From the NCBI GenBank assembly GCA_016709495.1, contig JADJMS010000049.1:1-22181 (forward strand): 22,181 nt of DNA. Direction: 5' to 3'. Below are positions 9,115 to 16,908 of this stretch, piece by piece. The position numbers and the translations under genes were made by a program. Under the pieces are notes generated by a model that was not told the DNA's origin, ran no database searches, and saw only the letters and a list, made by a program, of their open reading frames with translations. How positions within the stretch are numbered: position 1 is the stretch's first letter; each line of letters begins with the position of its first letter. Source of the stretch: Candidatus Dechloromonas phosphorivorans (GTDB lineage: Bacteria; Pseudomonadota; Gammaproteobacteria; Burkholderiales; Rhodocyclaceae).

Positions 9115-9954
9115 TTACTTGCCCGCCTTCATCTTGTCGATGCCGCTGCGCAGCATCTGGTCGATTTCCGAACCCGGCTCAACTTGCGGTAGCAGGGCTT
9201 CCCAGTAAGCGATACCCTTCTTGTTCTCACCAGCTTCCATCGCTGCGGCACCTGCCAGGAAGAGTGAATGTGGGTGCTTGGGGTCAAGCTTGAGGGCACG
9301 CTCGACAAGCTGCATCGGCTTTCCCTTCAAGCCCTTGCCATTGCTGGCCATGGCGATGGTTTCGGCGTAACTGGCGAGCAGATCAGGGTCTTCGTTAACC
9401 AGTTTTTCAGCCTTGCCGTAGGCGTTGGCCGCCTCTTCAAAGCGGCCCATGGTTTTGTAGGAGCGCGCCAGCATCAGCCAGCCTTTGAGGTCATCCGGGT
9501 TGGCCGCCATCTTTTCGGCAAGTTTGGCCACCATGCCGTTAATCTGTTCCTGTGTCATTTTCGGTGGGGCGCTGGTTTGCGTTGGGTCGAGGGCGCGCGG
9601 ATTGCCGAGCAGGGCGTAACCGGTGACGGCGAAAATAGGCATCAACAGCAGCAGGAAGACAGCAATCTTGCGGCTGGGGCCATGGCTGGTTGTTTCAGCG
9701 GCACTTTCCGGTTCAACTTCTTCAAGCAGGCGGCGCTGGACTTCGGCTTTGGCTTGTTCGAAATTGGCGTCGGACAAGTTGCCTTCGGCCTTTTCGCGCT
9801 CAAGATCAGCGACCTGATCACGGAAAATGTCGAGATTCATTTCCTTGCGGTTGGTCTTTGCTTTTGGTGCGCGCAGACCGAGCCAAAGCGGCGGCAAAAC
9901 CATGACGGCAACCACCACAATCATCAGGGTGGCGAAGATGGCAAACTGGGTCAT
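9115..9954 (-). CDS. ccmI: Cytochrome c maturation protein CcmI (apocytochrome chaperone)
   Basis: CcmI holds the C-terminus of apocytochrome c and delivers it to the CcmF/H haem ligation complex. The 279-residue protein begins with a membrane helix (FAIFATLMIVVVAVMVLPPL), followed by a charged cytoplasmic segment with FRDQVADLEREKAEG. A second hydrophobic stretch around residues 98-115 (KIAVFLLLLMPIFAVTGYAL) comes next. The C-terminal periplasmic half is TPR-like, including GWLMLARSYKTMGRFEEAAN. Its ATG overlaps the ccmH stop in an ATGA motif, giving coupled translation. In E. coli this activity is the C-terminal part of the CcmH polypeptide; here CcmH and CcmI are separate, as in many proteobacteria. 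Confidence 0.92.
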   Translation of the reverse strand: MTQFAIFATLMIVVVAVMVLPPLWLGLRAPKAKTNRKEMNLDIFRDQVADLEREKAEGNLSDANFEQAKAEVQRRLLEEVEPESAAETTSHGPSRKIAVFLLLLMPIFAVTGYALLGNPRALDPTQTSAPPKMTQEQINGMVAKLAEKMAANPDDLKGWLMLARSYKTMGRFEEAANAYGKAEKLVNEDPDLLASYAETIAMASNGKGLKGKPMQLVERALKLDPKHPHSLFLAGAAAMEAGENKKGIAYWEALLPQVEPGSEIDQMLRSGIDKMKAGK

Positions 9955-10424
9955 TTCGAGTTGATTTCCTTGAGCAAGGCTTCGGCGCGGCTGGTTTCGT
10001 CGGCGGATAGTGGCTTGGCTTCGTTAATTCGCGTGGCGCGCTGGCGCAAATAGCGTTGCAGGGCAAAAAGACCGAGCAGCATCAAGGCAATCGGCCCACC
10101 CCAGAGGAGTAGGGTGATACCTTTGACCGGCGGGCGATAGAGGACGAAATCACCGTAACGGGTGACCATGAAGTCGACGATTTCCTTGTCCGTCTTGCCA
10201 TCCTTGATCATGCTGCGCACTTCACGCCGCAGATCCTGCGCCAGTTCGGCGTTGGAATCGGCGATGGTCTGATTCTGGCAAACCAGGCAGCGCAGTTCCT
10301 CGGACAGCTTTTGCAGGCGTTTTTCGGCAACAGGGTCGTCGGCCAGAGCTGCTTCGGTCGTGCTGGAGGCAAATGTTACGGTCGACGCGAAAAGCAGCGC
10401 AAAAATTAGAGCAAAAAATTTCAT
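9951..10424 (-). CDS. ccmH: Cytochrome c maturation protein CcmH (thiol-disulphide component)
   Basis: This periplasmic thiol oxidoreductase helps keep the CxxCH cysteines of apocytochrome c reduced for haem attachment. The 157 residues comprise an N-terminal signal sequence (FFALIFALLFASTVTFA), the active-site motif LRCLVCQNQ with C46 and C49, the conserved DLRREVRSMI helix, and YGDFVLYRPP. A membrane anchor (LLLWGGPIALMLLGLFAL) follows. It overlaps ccmG upstream and ccmI downstream through ATGA junctions. Length and motif fit the short CcmH/CcmL type without a fused TPR domain. Confidence 0.94.
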   Translation of the reverse strand: MKFFALIFALLFASTVTFASSTTEAALADDPVAEKRLQKLSEELRCLVCQNQTIADSNAELAQDLRREVRSMIKDGKTDKEIVDFMVTRYGDFVLYRPPVKGITLLLWGGPIALMLLGLFALQRYLRQRATRINEAKPLSADETSRAEALLKEINSK

Positions 10425-11005
10425 TTGTTCAACTCGGCGAGCAAAGGCATGATTTTCTTGCCGAGAATTTCGGGCGTGATCGGCCCGGTGTGTTTCATGC
10501 GAATGACGCCGGCCTTATCAATGACATAGGTTTCCGGCACACCGTAAACCCCGTAGTCGATGCCGACGCGGCCATCAAGATCCATCACCGTCAGTTTGTA
10601 CGGATCGCCGTGATCAGCCAGCCATTTGTTGGCGCGCTGGAAGGCGAGCTTTTTCTCTTCATCGGCCGGCATCTTGCTCATGTCGAATTCGCCATCGCCA
10701 CGCACTTCCTTGTAGTTGAGGCCGAGCAGCGGCACATCGACTTTTCGGGAAAACTCGACCAGCACCGGGTGTTCCTGCCGGCAGGAGACGCACCACGAGG
10801 CCCAGACATTGAGTAGCCAGACCTTGCCCTGCATGTCTTTCGGGCTGAGGGTCTTGTCAGGTGTGGCGAGGATATTCAGTGTAAAGGACGGCGCCGGTTT
10901 GCCGACCAGCGGCGAAGGAACTTCGCGTGGGTTGAGGCCGAGGCCGACGGCGAGCAGGGCAACGAGGGCAGCGAAGCCGCCCAGGATCCAGAAATAACGG
11001 TTCAT
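10421..11005 (-). CDS. ccmG: Cytochrome c maturation thioredoxin CcmG/DsbE
   Basis: This is a membrane-anchored periplasmic thioredoxin that reduces apocytochrome c or CcmH before haem ligation. It is 194 residues, with one N-terminal membrane helix (FWILGGFAALVALLAVGLGL) and a thioredoxin fold containing WASWCVSCRQEHP. The CVSC active site places cysteines at 72 and 75. The cis-proline region is at GVYGVPETYVID. GSVT-like acidic features of the family are not obvious. ATG 11005 overlaps the ccmF stop by ATGA, and the stop overlaps ccmH in the same way. Confidence 0.94.
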   Translation of the reverse strand: MNRYFWILGGFAALVALLAVGLGLNPREVPSPLVGKPAPSFTLNILATPDKTLSPKDMQGKVWLLNVWASWCVSCRQEHPVLVEFSRKVDVPLLGLNYKEVRGDGEFDMSKMPADEEKKLAFQRANKWLADHGDPYKLTVMDLDGRVGIDYGVYGVPETYVIDKAGVIRMKHTGPITPEILGKKIMPLLAELNK

Positions 11006-12993
11006 GCTGTTTGAGTTCCTGCGGGTTCGATGCTCGCAGCGGAGCGGGATTTGATGCGGTAGCGGCGGTCAAGCATGGCCAGCAGGCCTCCCAGTGCCAT
11101 CAAGGCACAGCCGCCCCAGATCCAGTCGACGAAAGGTTTGTAATAGACGCGTACCGCCCATTCAGCATCCGGTTTGTCGCGGTCGATGGGTTCGCCGAGC
11201 GAAACATAAACGTCGCGCAGGAAGCCGGCATCAATCGAGGCTTCGGTCATCGGCATTTGTGATGAATGGTAGTTGCGCTTTTCCGGATTCATTTTGCGCT
11301 GGAACTTGCCGTTGATCGACAGATCGAAGTCACCCTGAGCGGCCACGTAATTCGGGCCTTCAACAGCTTTTACGCCGTTGAAAGTAAAGTGGTAGCCGGC
11401 AACATCAACGCTTTCGCCGGGTGCCATCTTGATGTCTTTTTCATCCTGGTAGCTGGAAACCATGGTCACGCCGACGACAAAGACGGCAATTCCAAAGTGC
11501 GCCACGTGCATGCCGAAGAAGCTGCGCGGCTGTTTGAGGGCGGCGCTCAGGAAGGACTGGTTGCCACGCGTTTTCTGGACGCGGCCAGTAAAGTTGATGA
11601 TGCCGGAAAAGACGATCCAGCTGGCAAGCAGCAGACCCAGTGCGGTGAATGCATTCCAATTTCCGTAGAGCAGTGGAACAACGATGGCGACAACGATAGC
11701 GGCCGCAAAAGCCCAGCGCACGGTGCGCAGAATTTCCGGAATCGATGCATCCTTCCAGTTGGCGAAGGGGCCGATGCCCATCAGGAAAAGCAGTGGCGTC
11801 ATCACCGGCACAAAGACGGCGTTGAAATACGGTGGGCCGACGGAAATTTTGCCGAGCGCCAAGGCATCAATCAGCAGTGGATACAGCGTGCCAAGCAGCA
11901 CGGTGGCGCAGGCAACGCCGAGCAGGACGTTATTGGTGAGCAGCATCGATTCCCGCGAAACCAGTGAAAAGCGCCCTCCCAGACCAACCTTGGGCGCGCG
12001 CCAGGCAAACAACGCCAGCGAACCACCGATGACGGCGACCAGAAAGATCAGGATGAAGATGCCGCGCCGTGGATCAGTGGCAAAGGCATGCACCGAAGTC
12101 AGTACGCCGGAACGGACGAGGAAGGTGCCGAGCAGCGACAGCGAGAAGGCGGAAATCGCCAGCAACACCGTCCAGTTCTTGAAGCTGCCACGCTTTTCGG
12201 TAACTGCCAGCGAATGCACCAAGGCAGTGCCGACCAGCCAGGGCATGAAGGAGGCGTTTTCGACCGGATCCCAGAACCACCAGCCGCCCCAACCCAGTTC
12301 GTAATAAGCCCACCAGGAGCCCATCGCAATACCAAGCGTCAGGAAACACCAGGCGGCCGTTGTCCAAGGGCGTGACCAGCGTGCCCAGGCAGCGTCAAGC
12401 TGGCCGGAAAGCAGGGCGGCGATGGCGAAGGCGTAAGCGACTGAGAAACCAACGTAACCCATGTAAAGGAGCGGCGGGTGTATGACCAGACCGAAATCCT
12501 GCAACAGTGGGTTCAAGTCTTTCCCTTCGGCAGCACCCGGCAGCAGGCGGTCGAAGGGGTTGGAGGTGATCAGGATGAAAAGCAGGAAGCCGAAAGCAAC
12601 CAGCCCCAGCGTACCAAGGACACGTGCCACCATGGTTTCCGGCAACTGGCTGGACAGCATGCGGACGGCGAAAGCCCACCAGGTCAGCATCAGCATCCAC
12701 AGCAGCAAGGAGCCTTCGTGACCGCCCCAAACAGCGGCGACGCGATATTGCAGGGGCAGCAATGAATTGGAATGCTGGGCAACGTAGACCACGGAGAAGT
12801 CATTATTGACGAAGGCGTGGGTCAGGCAGGCGAATGAGAAGGTGACCAGCAGGGCAAGTGCGGAGGTGGCTGGCCGGGCCACCGCAACCCAGCTCATGCG
12901 CCGGTTGTGAGCGCCGAGCAAAGGCAAGGTGCCGAGAATCAGGGCAACCAGTGCGGAAAGGATGAGCGCGAAATTACCGAGTTCGGGGATCAT
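11002..12993 (-). CDS. ccmF: Haem lyase CcmF (cytochrome c synthetase)
   Basis: CcmF is the multi-spanning membrane protein that takes haem from holo-CcmE and joins it to apocytochrome c. It is 663 residues with many hydrophobic helices. Landmarks are VWGGHEGSLLLWM near residue 89, IHPPLLYMGY with H173, the WWD haem-handling motif WGWWFWDPVENASF-like stretch at about 235-252, and H261 just after. Further histidines lie in FFGMHVAHFG near residue 495. The length is usual for the family. It starts 2 nt after the ccmE stop and its own stop overlaps ccmG. The periplasmic loop near the C-terminus (YRIKSRSAA at the end) is unremarkable. Confidence 0.96.
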   Translation of the reverse strand: MIPELGNFALILSALVALILGTLPLLGAHNRRMSWVAVARPATSALALLVTFSFACLTHAFVNNDFSVVYVAQHSNSLLPLQYRVAAVWGGHEGSLLLWMLMLTWWAFAVRMLSSQLPETMVARVLGTLGLVAFGFLLFILITSNPFDRLLPGAAEGKDLNPLLQDFGLVIHPPLLYMGYVGFSVAYAFAIAALLSGQLDAAWARWSRPWTTAAWCFLTLGIAMGSWWAYYELGWGGWWFWDPVENASFMPWLVGTALVHSLAVTEKRGSFKNWTVLLAISAFSLSLLGTFLVRSGVLTSVHAFATDPRRGIFILIFLVAVIGGSLALFAWRAPKVGLGGRFSLVSRESMLLTNNVLLGVACATVLLGTLYPLLIDALALGKISVGPPYFNAVFVPVMTPLLFLMGIGPFANWKDASIPEILRTVRWAFAAAIVVAIVVPLLYGNWNAFTALGLLLASWIVFSGIINFTGRVQKTRGNQSFLSAALKQPRSFFGMHVAHFGIAVFVVGVTMVSSYQDEKDIKMAPGESVDVAGYHFTFNGVKAVEGPNYVAAQGDFDLSINGKFQRKMNPEKRNYHSSQMPMTEASIDAGFLRDVYVSLGEPIDRDKPDAEWAVRVYYKPFVDWIWGGCALMALGGLLAMLDRRYRIKSRSAASIEPAGTQTA

Positions 12994-12995
12994 GT

Positions 12996-13484
12996 TTAGT
13001 AGCTTGCTCCAGGTTTGGCCGGCGTGCCGGCTGCTTCTGCTGCTTTTTTATCTGTTGCCCGATTGCCGGCATCGTTCAATGCCTTGGCAGCTTCTGGCGG
13101 CATGTAATTTTCGTCGTGCTTGGCCAGCACTTCGTTGGCGGTAAACGTGCCATCAGCGGTCATTTTTCCCTGGGCAACGGCGCCTTTGCCTTCCTTGAAG
13201 AGGTCGGGCAGGATACCTTTGTAGTTCACCGTAATATCTTTCTCGGTATCGGTAACGATGAAGGCGATGGTCACGCCGTCAGCCTGGCGCTTGATGCTGC
13301 CTTCCTTGACTAGGCCGCCGATGCGGAAGACCTTGCCTTGCGGGGCCTTGCCAGCGGCAACGTCGGTTGGCGAAATGTAGAGAGCGATGTTGCTGTTCAA
13401 TGCGTTGAGGACGAGCGCGGCGATGATGCCAAGAATGGCAAGCGCACCGCCGATCAGGGCGAGTTTTTTGTGGCGGGATTTCAT
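12996..13484 (-). CDS. ccmE: Haem chaperone CcmE
   Basis: CcmE is a periplasmic haem chaperone that binds haem covalently and passes it to CcmF. Its 162 residues have an N-terminal membrane anchor (LALIGGALAILGIIAALVL) and an OB-fold core including FRIGGLVKEGS and VNYKGILPDLFKEG. The haem-attachment motif is LAKHDENYMPPE, where H123 is the covalent ligand and Y127 the conserved tyrosine. A flexible alanine-rich tail follows. It is the classical histidine type, not the cysteine variant. ATG overlaps the ccmD stop (ATGA). Confidence 0.96.
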   Translation of the reverse strand: MKSRHKKLALIGGALAILGIIAALVLNALNSNIALYISPTDVAAGKAPQGKVFRIGGLVKEGSIKRQADGVTIAFIVTDTEKDITVNYKGILPDLFKEGKGAVAQGKMTADGTFTANEVLAKHDENYMPPEAAKALNDAGNRATDKKAAEAAGTPAKPGASY

Positions 13485-13669
13485 TCTGTGGTGTTCCTGT
13501 TTTCAGCGCGGATTTGGCGCTTGAGGCGGGCGATGGTGGTCTTATGATTGCGCGAAGCAATGATCGGTTCAATTGCCATGATCAAGGCGGTGGCGCCGAA
13601 CGAGCTCCAGACGTAAAAGCCGTAGCCGCCCATGGCGATAAAGTCGGAAAAACTGGCCCAGTGAATCAT
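13481..13669 (-). CDS. ccmD: Small membrane protein CcmD
   Basis: CcmD is a small membrane protein needed to release holo-CcmE from the CcmABC complex. The 62 residues include the conserved early segment FIAMGGYGFYVWSSFG, one membrane helix, and a basic tail with ARLKRQIRAE. Such genes are easily missed, but position between ccmC and ccmE and ATGA overlaps on both sides make this one secure. Confidence 0.92.
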   Translation of the reverse strand: MIHWASFSDFIAMGGYGFYVWSSFGATALIMAIEPIIASRNHKTTIARLKRQIRAENRNTTE

Positions 13670-14412
13670 TTTTCACCTCCGGTCAGCACGGCCTTGACCC
13701 ACTCGGTGTTGCGCTCACGTTCAAGCATGATGGTCCGCACGCGCATGAAGGCGATAGCGATTGAGTACATCCAGAAGCACATCGCCATCAGCAGCATGCC
13801 CCAGAGCATGGTGGTGGCCATCGACGACTTGGCCAGATTGACGCTGGAGCCCTGATGCAGCGTGTTCCACCACTTCACCGAGAAATAGATGATTGGAATA
13901 TTGACCACACCGACCAGCAACAACAGCGCGCCAGCTTTGTCGGAACGGCGGTTATCGTCAATCGCTGCGGTCAACGCCATATAGCCGATATAAAGAAAGA
14001 GCAGGATCAGTTCCGAAGTCAGGCGCGCATCCCACACCCACCAGGCGCCCCACATCGGTTTGCCCCACAGCGCACCAGTGAGTAAAGAGAGGAAAGCCAT
14101 CAAGGCGCCGGTTGGCGCCAGTGCCTGCGCCATCATGCCGGAGAGGCGGGTGTTGAAGGCAAGGCCGATGGCGGCCCAGAAGGCCATTACCAAATAAATG
14201 AACATCGACATCCAGGAAGCCGGTACATGGATGAAGATGATCCGGTAGCCTTCACCTTGCTGGAAATCGGTCGGTGCGACGAGCATGCCGAGCCACAGGC
14301 CGGCCAGACCGAAAACCACGGAAACGGCGACAAAGTAGGGAATCATTGCGCCAGCCAGCGGGTAAAACGTCGCTGGCGAAGCGAAGCGATAGAGATTAAA
14401 GCGATCTTTCAT
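13666..14412 (-). CDS. ccmC: Haem-handling membrane protein CcmC
   Basis: CcmC binds haem at the periplasmic face and loads it onto CcmE. The 248-residue protein has about six membrane helices and the tryptophan-rich WWD motif WGAWWVWDARLTSELI on a periplasmic loop. A histidine lies on each side: IIFIHVPASWMS before the motif and WWNTLHQGSSV after it. Start ATG 14412 overlaps the ccmB stop by ATGA. The length and motif spacing are typical. Confidence 0.96.
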   Translation of the reverse strand: MKDRFNLYRFASPATFYPLAGAMIPYFVAVSVVFGLAGLWLGMLVAPTDFQQGEGYRIIFIHVPASWMSMFIYLVMAFWAAIGLAFNTRLSGMMAQALAPTGALMAFLSLLTGALWGKPMWGAWWVWDARLTSELILLFLYIGYMALTAAIDDNRRSDKAGALLLLVGVVNIPIIYFSVKWWNTLHQGSSVNLAKSSMATTMLWGMLLMAMCFWMYSIAIAFMRVRTIMLERERNTEWVKAVLTGGEK

Positions 14413-15077
14413 TCGAGGGCAATCTTCAAGGCAGCGGCTGTTGCCCAGGGGGCGAAGCCTAGGGAGGCAAAAGTCAGGGCGGCGAGCAGGGATAGATGAC
14501 CTTCTCCCCCGAGTCCGGTCACCGTCGCGTCAACCGCGCCAGCGCCGAATATTAACACCGGGATGTAGAGCGGCAGAACGAGCAGGGAAACCAGCACGCC
14601 GCCACCGCGCAAACCGAGTGTAAGCGCGGCGCCTATCGCACCGATACCGGACAGCGCCGGGGTGCCGATCAGGATGGCAAAGGTGAGGACGATCAGTGCA
14701 TCTGCCGATAAATCGAACTGGATGCCAAGTACCGGCGCAACCAGGGCCAGCGGCAGGCCGGAAACAAGCCAGTGAGCGATCACTTTTCCGGTAACCACCA
14801 GCCCTAAAGGATGGGGGGCGAGCGCGAGTTGTTCCAGCGTGCCGTCGCGATGGTCGTCAGCGAACAGGCGTGGCAGGGATAGCATGGTGGCGAGCAGGGC
14901 GGCGACCCACAGCACGCCGGGGGCAAGCTTGCGCAACAAGTCAGGTTCCGGGCCGATGCCGAGCGGAAAAAGGCTGACGACGATGATGAAGAAAAAAAGC
15001 GCCGAGACGATATCTGCCTGCCGGCGCATGGCCAGCTTGAGATCGCGTCCGATAACTGCGGTAATGATCTTGAACAT
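14409..15077 (-). CDS. ccmB: ABC transporter permease CcmB
   Basis: This is the membrane subunit of the CcmAB ABC complex, which with CcmC and CcmD uses ATP to release haem-loaded CcmE. The 222 residues are strongly hydrophobic with about six membrane helices. They include the N-terminal GRDLKLAMRRQADIVSALFF, the LEQLALAPHPL cytoplasmic stretch and the VLVSLLVLPLYIPVLIFG helix typical of CcmB. Its start codon shares one base with the ccmA stop (TGATG). Confidence 0.95.
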   Translation of the reverse strand: MFKIITAVIGRDLKLAMRRQADIVSALFFFIIVVSLFPLGIGPEPDLLRKLAPGVLWVAALLATMLSLPRLFADDHRDGTLEQLALAPHPLGLVVTGKVIAHWLVSGLPLALVAPVLGIQFDLSADALIVLTFAILIGTPALSGIGAIGAALTLGLRGGGVLVSLLVLPLYIPVLIFGAGAVDATVTGLGGEGHLSLLAALTFASLGFAPWATAAALKIALE

Positions 15078-15685
15078 CAGGAGAGTCGCAATTCTCGGAC
15101 CGTGCCAGCCGGGATGTCGACCAGTTGGTGCGTGGTCATCACTGCCAGGCCACCGCGTTGCAGATGGCCGGAAATAATGCCGGCCAGCCAGTCGACCGCA
15201 GCCACATCGAGTGCAACAAAGGGTTCATCAAGGATCCACAACGGGCGCTTTTCCTTGACCAGTCTGGCCAGCGCCACCCGACGTTTCTGGCCTTGCGAAA
15301 GAAATTTGCAGGCAAGGTCTTCGCGCCCGGCCAGGCCAACTTGCTCCAGTGCATCAAGGGCATCGTCATCGCTCAGTTCCTCGTCAGCGAGGCGGGCGGC
15401 GGCGAGCAGGTTTTCAAGCGGCGTCAGCTCTTCCTTGATCGCGTTCAAGTGGCCGAGATAACAGAGATCGGCACGGAAGTCGTCGGACTTGATCGATTGA
15501 CCCTTCCAGCGGATTTCGCCAGCTTCTGGTGGCAACAGGCCGATCAGCATGCGCAACAGACTGGTTTTGCCTGAGCCATTTTTGCCTTGCAGGTACAGCA
15601 ATTCACCGGCTTTCAGCCGAAAGCCGAGGCCTGCAAACAGGCGGCGCTCGCCGCGCACGCATTCCAGATTGTCAGCTTCAAGCAT
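15077..15685 (-). CDS. ccmA: Haem exporter/CcmE-release ATPase CcmA
   Basis: This is the ATP-hydrolysing subunit of the CcmAB complex at the cytoplasmic face. It has 202 residues: Walker A GKNGSGKT (34-41), ABC signature LSQGQ (129-133), Walker B LWILDEP (149-155) and the switch histidine H186 in MTTHQ. It is the first gene of the operon. The start is ATG 15685. An FNR-type box (15745-15758) and a CATAAT -10 element (15717-15722) lie upstream. Confidence 0.96.
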   Translation of the reverse strand: MLEADNLECVRGERRLFAGLGFRLKAGELLYLQGKNGSGKTSLLRMLIGLLPPEAGEIRWKGQSIKSDDFRADLCYLGHLNAIKEELTPLENLLAAARLADEELSDDDALDALEQVGLAGREDLACKFLSQGQKRRVALARLVKEKRPLWILDEPFVALDVAAVDWLAGIISGHLQRGGLAVMTTHQLVDIPAGTVRELRLS

Positions 15686-15716
15686 TGTGGGAAAAACCGA
15701 AATAAATCAGCGGCAA

Positions 15717-15758
15717 ATTATGAACGCGGAAGTGTACCGGCAGATTGATCAGCGTCAA
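15717..15758 (-). promoter_or_regulatory. Predicted FNR/ANR-activated promoter of the ccm-napF operon
   Basis: Read on the - strand, 15758-15745 is TTGACGCTGATCAA, one base from the FNR consensus TTGAT-N4-ATCAA. The -10 candidate CATAAT (15722-15717) matches TATAAT at five of six bases. Its distance from the box centre is what a class II FNR promoter (site at -41.5) requires, giving a predicted start near 15710 and a leader of about 24 nt. The spacing is measured from the sequence. Which FNR-family protein binds (FNR, ANR, DNR or NnrR) cannot be told. Confidence 0.65.
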
Positions 15759-15771
15759 ACAAATGGAGGCA

Positions 15772-15798
15772 AGAAAAACGGGGGCCGCAGCCCCCGTT
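15772..15798 (-). terminator. Rho-independent terminator of the peroxidase gene
   Basis: A 9-bp GC-rich stem (AACGGGGGC/GCCCCCGTT) with a CGCA loop is followed on the - strand by TTTTTCTT. It begins about 18 nt after the cytochrome c peroxidase stop and separates that gene from the ccm promoter just downstream. Confidence 0.88.
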
Positions 15799-15816
15799 GA
15801 GATGGCTTGGTGCAGC

Positions 15817-16824
15817 TTATTTTTTTTCAAACGGCGTTGGACGCGGCGTAGCATCCGAGGAGGGGGGCAGGATCGGCAACTTGAAGCTTGGCTGGTCACC
15901 GGTCAGTGTCTTCAGGAAAGCAACCACCTTGGCATTTTCATCAGCCGTAAAGGTTTTGCCGAGCTGAATGCGGGCCATGGTGTTGACCGCTTCCGGCAGC
16001 GTGTTAGCGGCGCCATCATGGAAGTACGGATAGGTCATTTCAACATTGCGCAGGGTTGGCACCTTGAAGTTGAAGCGGTCGGCATCCTTACCAGTGACGG
16101 CGGCACGGCCTTCTGCCTTGCTGTCACCCTTATAGGCTTCGACTACACCAAACTTCTGGAAGGAATTGCCGCCAACGGCCGGACCATTGTGGCAGGCAAT
16201 GCAGCCTGTGTCCTTGAATAGCTGATAACCAGCCAGTTCATCCTTGGTGATCGCCTTCTTGTCACCCTTCAGGTATTTGTCGAAGCGTGAATTCGGGGTA
16301 ACCAGTGTTTCCTCGAAGGCTGCAATCGCTTTGGTCACTTTTTCGATGTCGACCGTGTCATTGCCAAACGCTTTCTTGAATTCGGCAACGTAACCCGGAA
16401 TTGACTGCAACATGCCGACTGCGAGGGTGTGGCTAAAGCCCATTTCACCCGGATTGGCGATTGGACCGCCGGCCTGCGCCTTCAAGTCAGAGGCGCGGCC
16501 ATCCCAGAATTGGGCGACATTAAGACTTGAATTGAGTACTGTTGGAGCGTTGATCGGGCCTTGCTGCCACTTGTCGCCGATTGAGGTTGGGATATTGTCG
16601 GTGCCGCCCATCGAAAGATTGTGGCAGGAATTGCATGAGATAAAGCCGGACTTGGAAAGGCGCGGATCAAAATAGAGCTTCTTGCCGAGTTCGACCAAGG
16701 CAGGATTGGTGACCTTGGCGGCCACGATAGGCTGGATCGGTTCCTTGTTGGCAGCCTGAGCTGCCCCAAAAATGGCAATGCCGGAAATAAGAGCGATAGC
16801 GGTGGATAGAGTGGTATGTTTCAT
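15817..16824 (-). CDS. ccp: Dihaem cytochrome c peroxidase (CcpA/MauG family)
   Basis: This periplasmic dihaem enzyme reduces hydrogen peroxide to water with electrons from small c-type cytochromes. The 335 residues start with a Sec signal peptide (hydrophobic stretch ALISGIAIFGAAQA, cleavage likely after A24). Two haem-attachment motifs follow: CNSCH (C64/C67/H68) for the low-potential peroxidatic haem and CIACH (C208/C211/H212) for the electron-transfer haem. Also visible are FWDGRASDLKAQA and the C-terminal PTLRNVEMTYPYFHDGA, both typical of bacterial peroxidases. GGGGA (about 16831-16836 on the - strand) precedes ATG 16824. The gene is monocistronic, with its own terminator, an FNR box and an OxyR site upstream. 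Its haem attachment would depend on the Ccm system next door. Confidence 0.95.
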   Translation of the reverse strand: MKHTTLSTAIALISGIAIFGAAQAANKEPIQPIVAAKVTNPALVELGKKLYFDPRLSKSGFISCNSCHNLSMGGTDNIPTSIGDKWQQGPINAPTVLNSSLNVAQFWDGRASDLKAQAGGPIANPGEMGFSHTLAVGMLQSIPGYVAEFKKAFGNDTVDIEKVTKAIAAFEETLVTPNSRFDKYLKGDKKAITKDELAGYQLFKDTGCIACHNGPAVGGNSFQKFGVVEAYKGDSKAEGRAAVTGKDADRFNFKVPTLRNVEMTYPYFHDGAANTLPEAVNTMARIQLGKTFTADENAKVVAFLKTLTGDQPSFKLPILPPSSDATPRPTPFEKK

Positions 16825-16886
16825 TGATTTCCCCCTTTGTGTAAGAACTTGACCCTGAGATTTTCACCTTGTCCTGTATGCCGGTA

Positions 16887-16900
16887 TTGATCCAAGTCAA
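16887..16900 (-). promoter_or_regulatory. FNR/ANR-type box upstream of the peroxidase gene
   Basis: TTGATCCAAGTCAA on the + strand (TTGACTTGGATCAA for the peroxidase gene) differs at one base from TTGAT-N4-ATCAA. Its centre is about 69 nt before ATG 16824. A class II arrangement predicts a start near 16852, with a weak -10 candidate GAAAAT at 16865-16860, one base from the ideal place. The site has the same half-site layout as the ccm box. Confidence 0.65.
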
Positions 16901-16908
16901 TGATTTTT

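Noticed and set aside
9268..10053. + strand reading frame of 261 codons opposite ccmI/ccmH
   Set aside because: The opposite strand encodes well-conserved CcmI and CcmH with overlapping starts; the + frame has no ribosome site or known domain.
11266..11967. + strand reading frame of 233 codons opposite ccmF
   Set aside because: It is antisense to the conserved membrane protein CcmF; its composition (many Q, H, N, G) is typical of a shadow frame of a hydrophobic gene.
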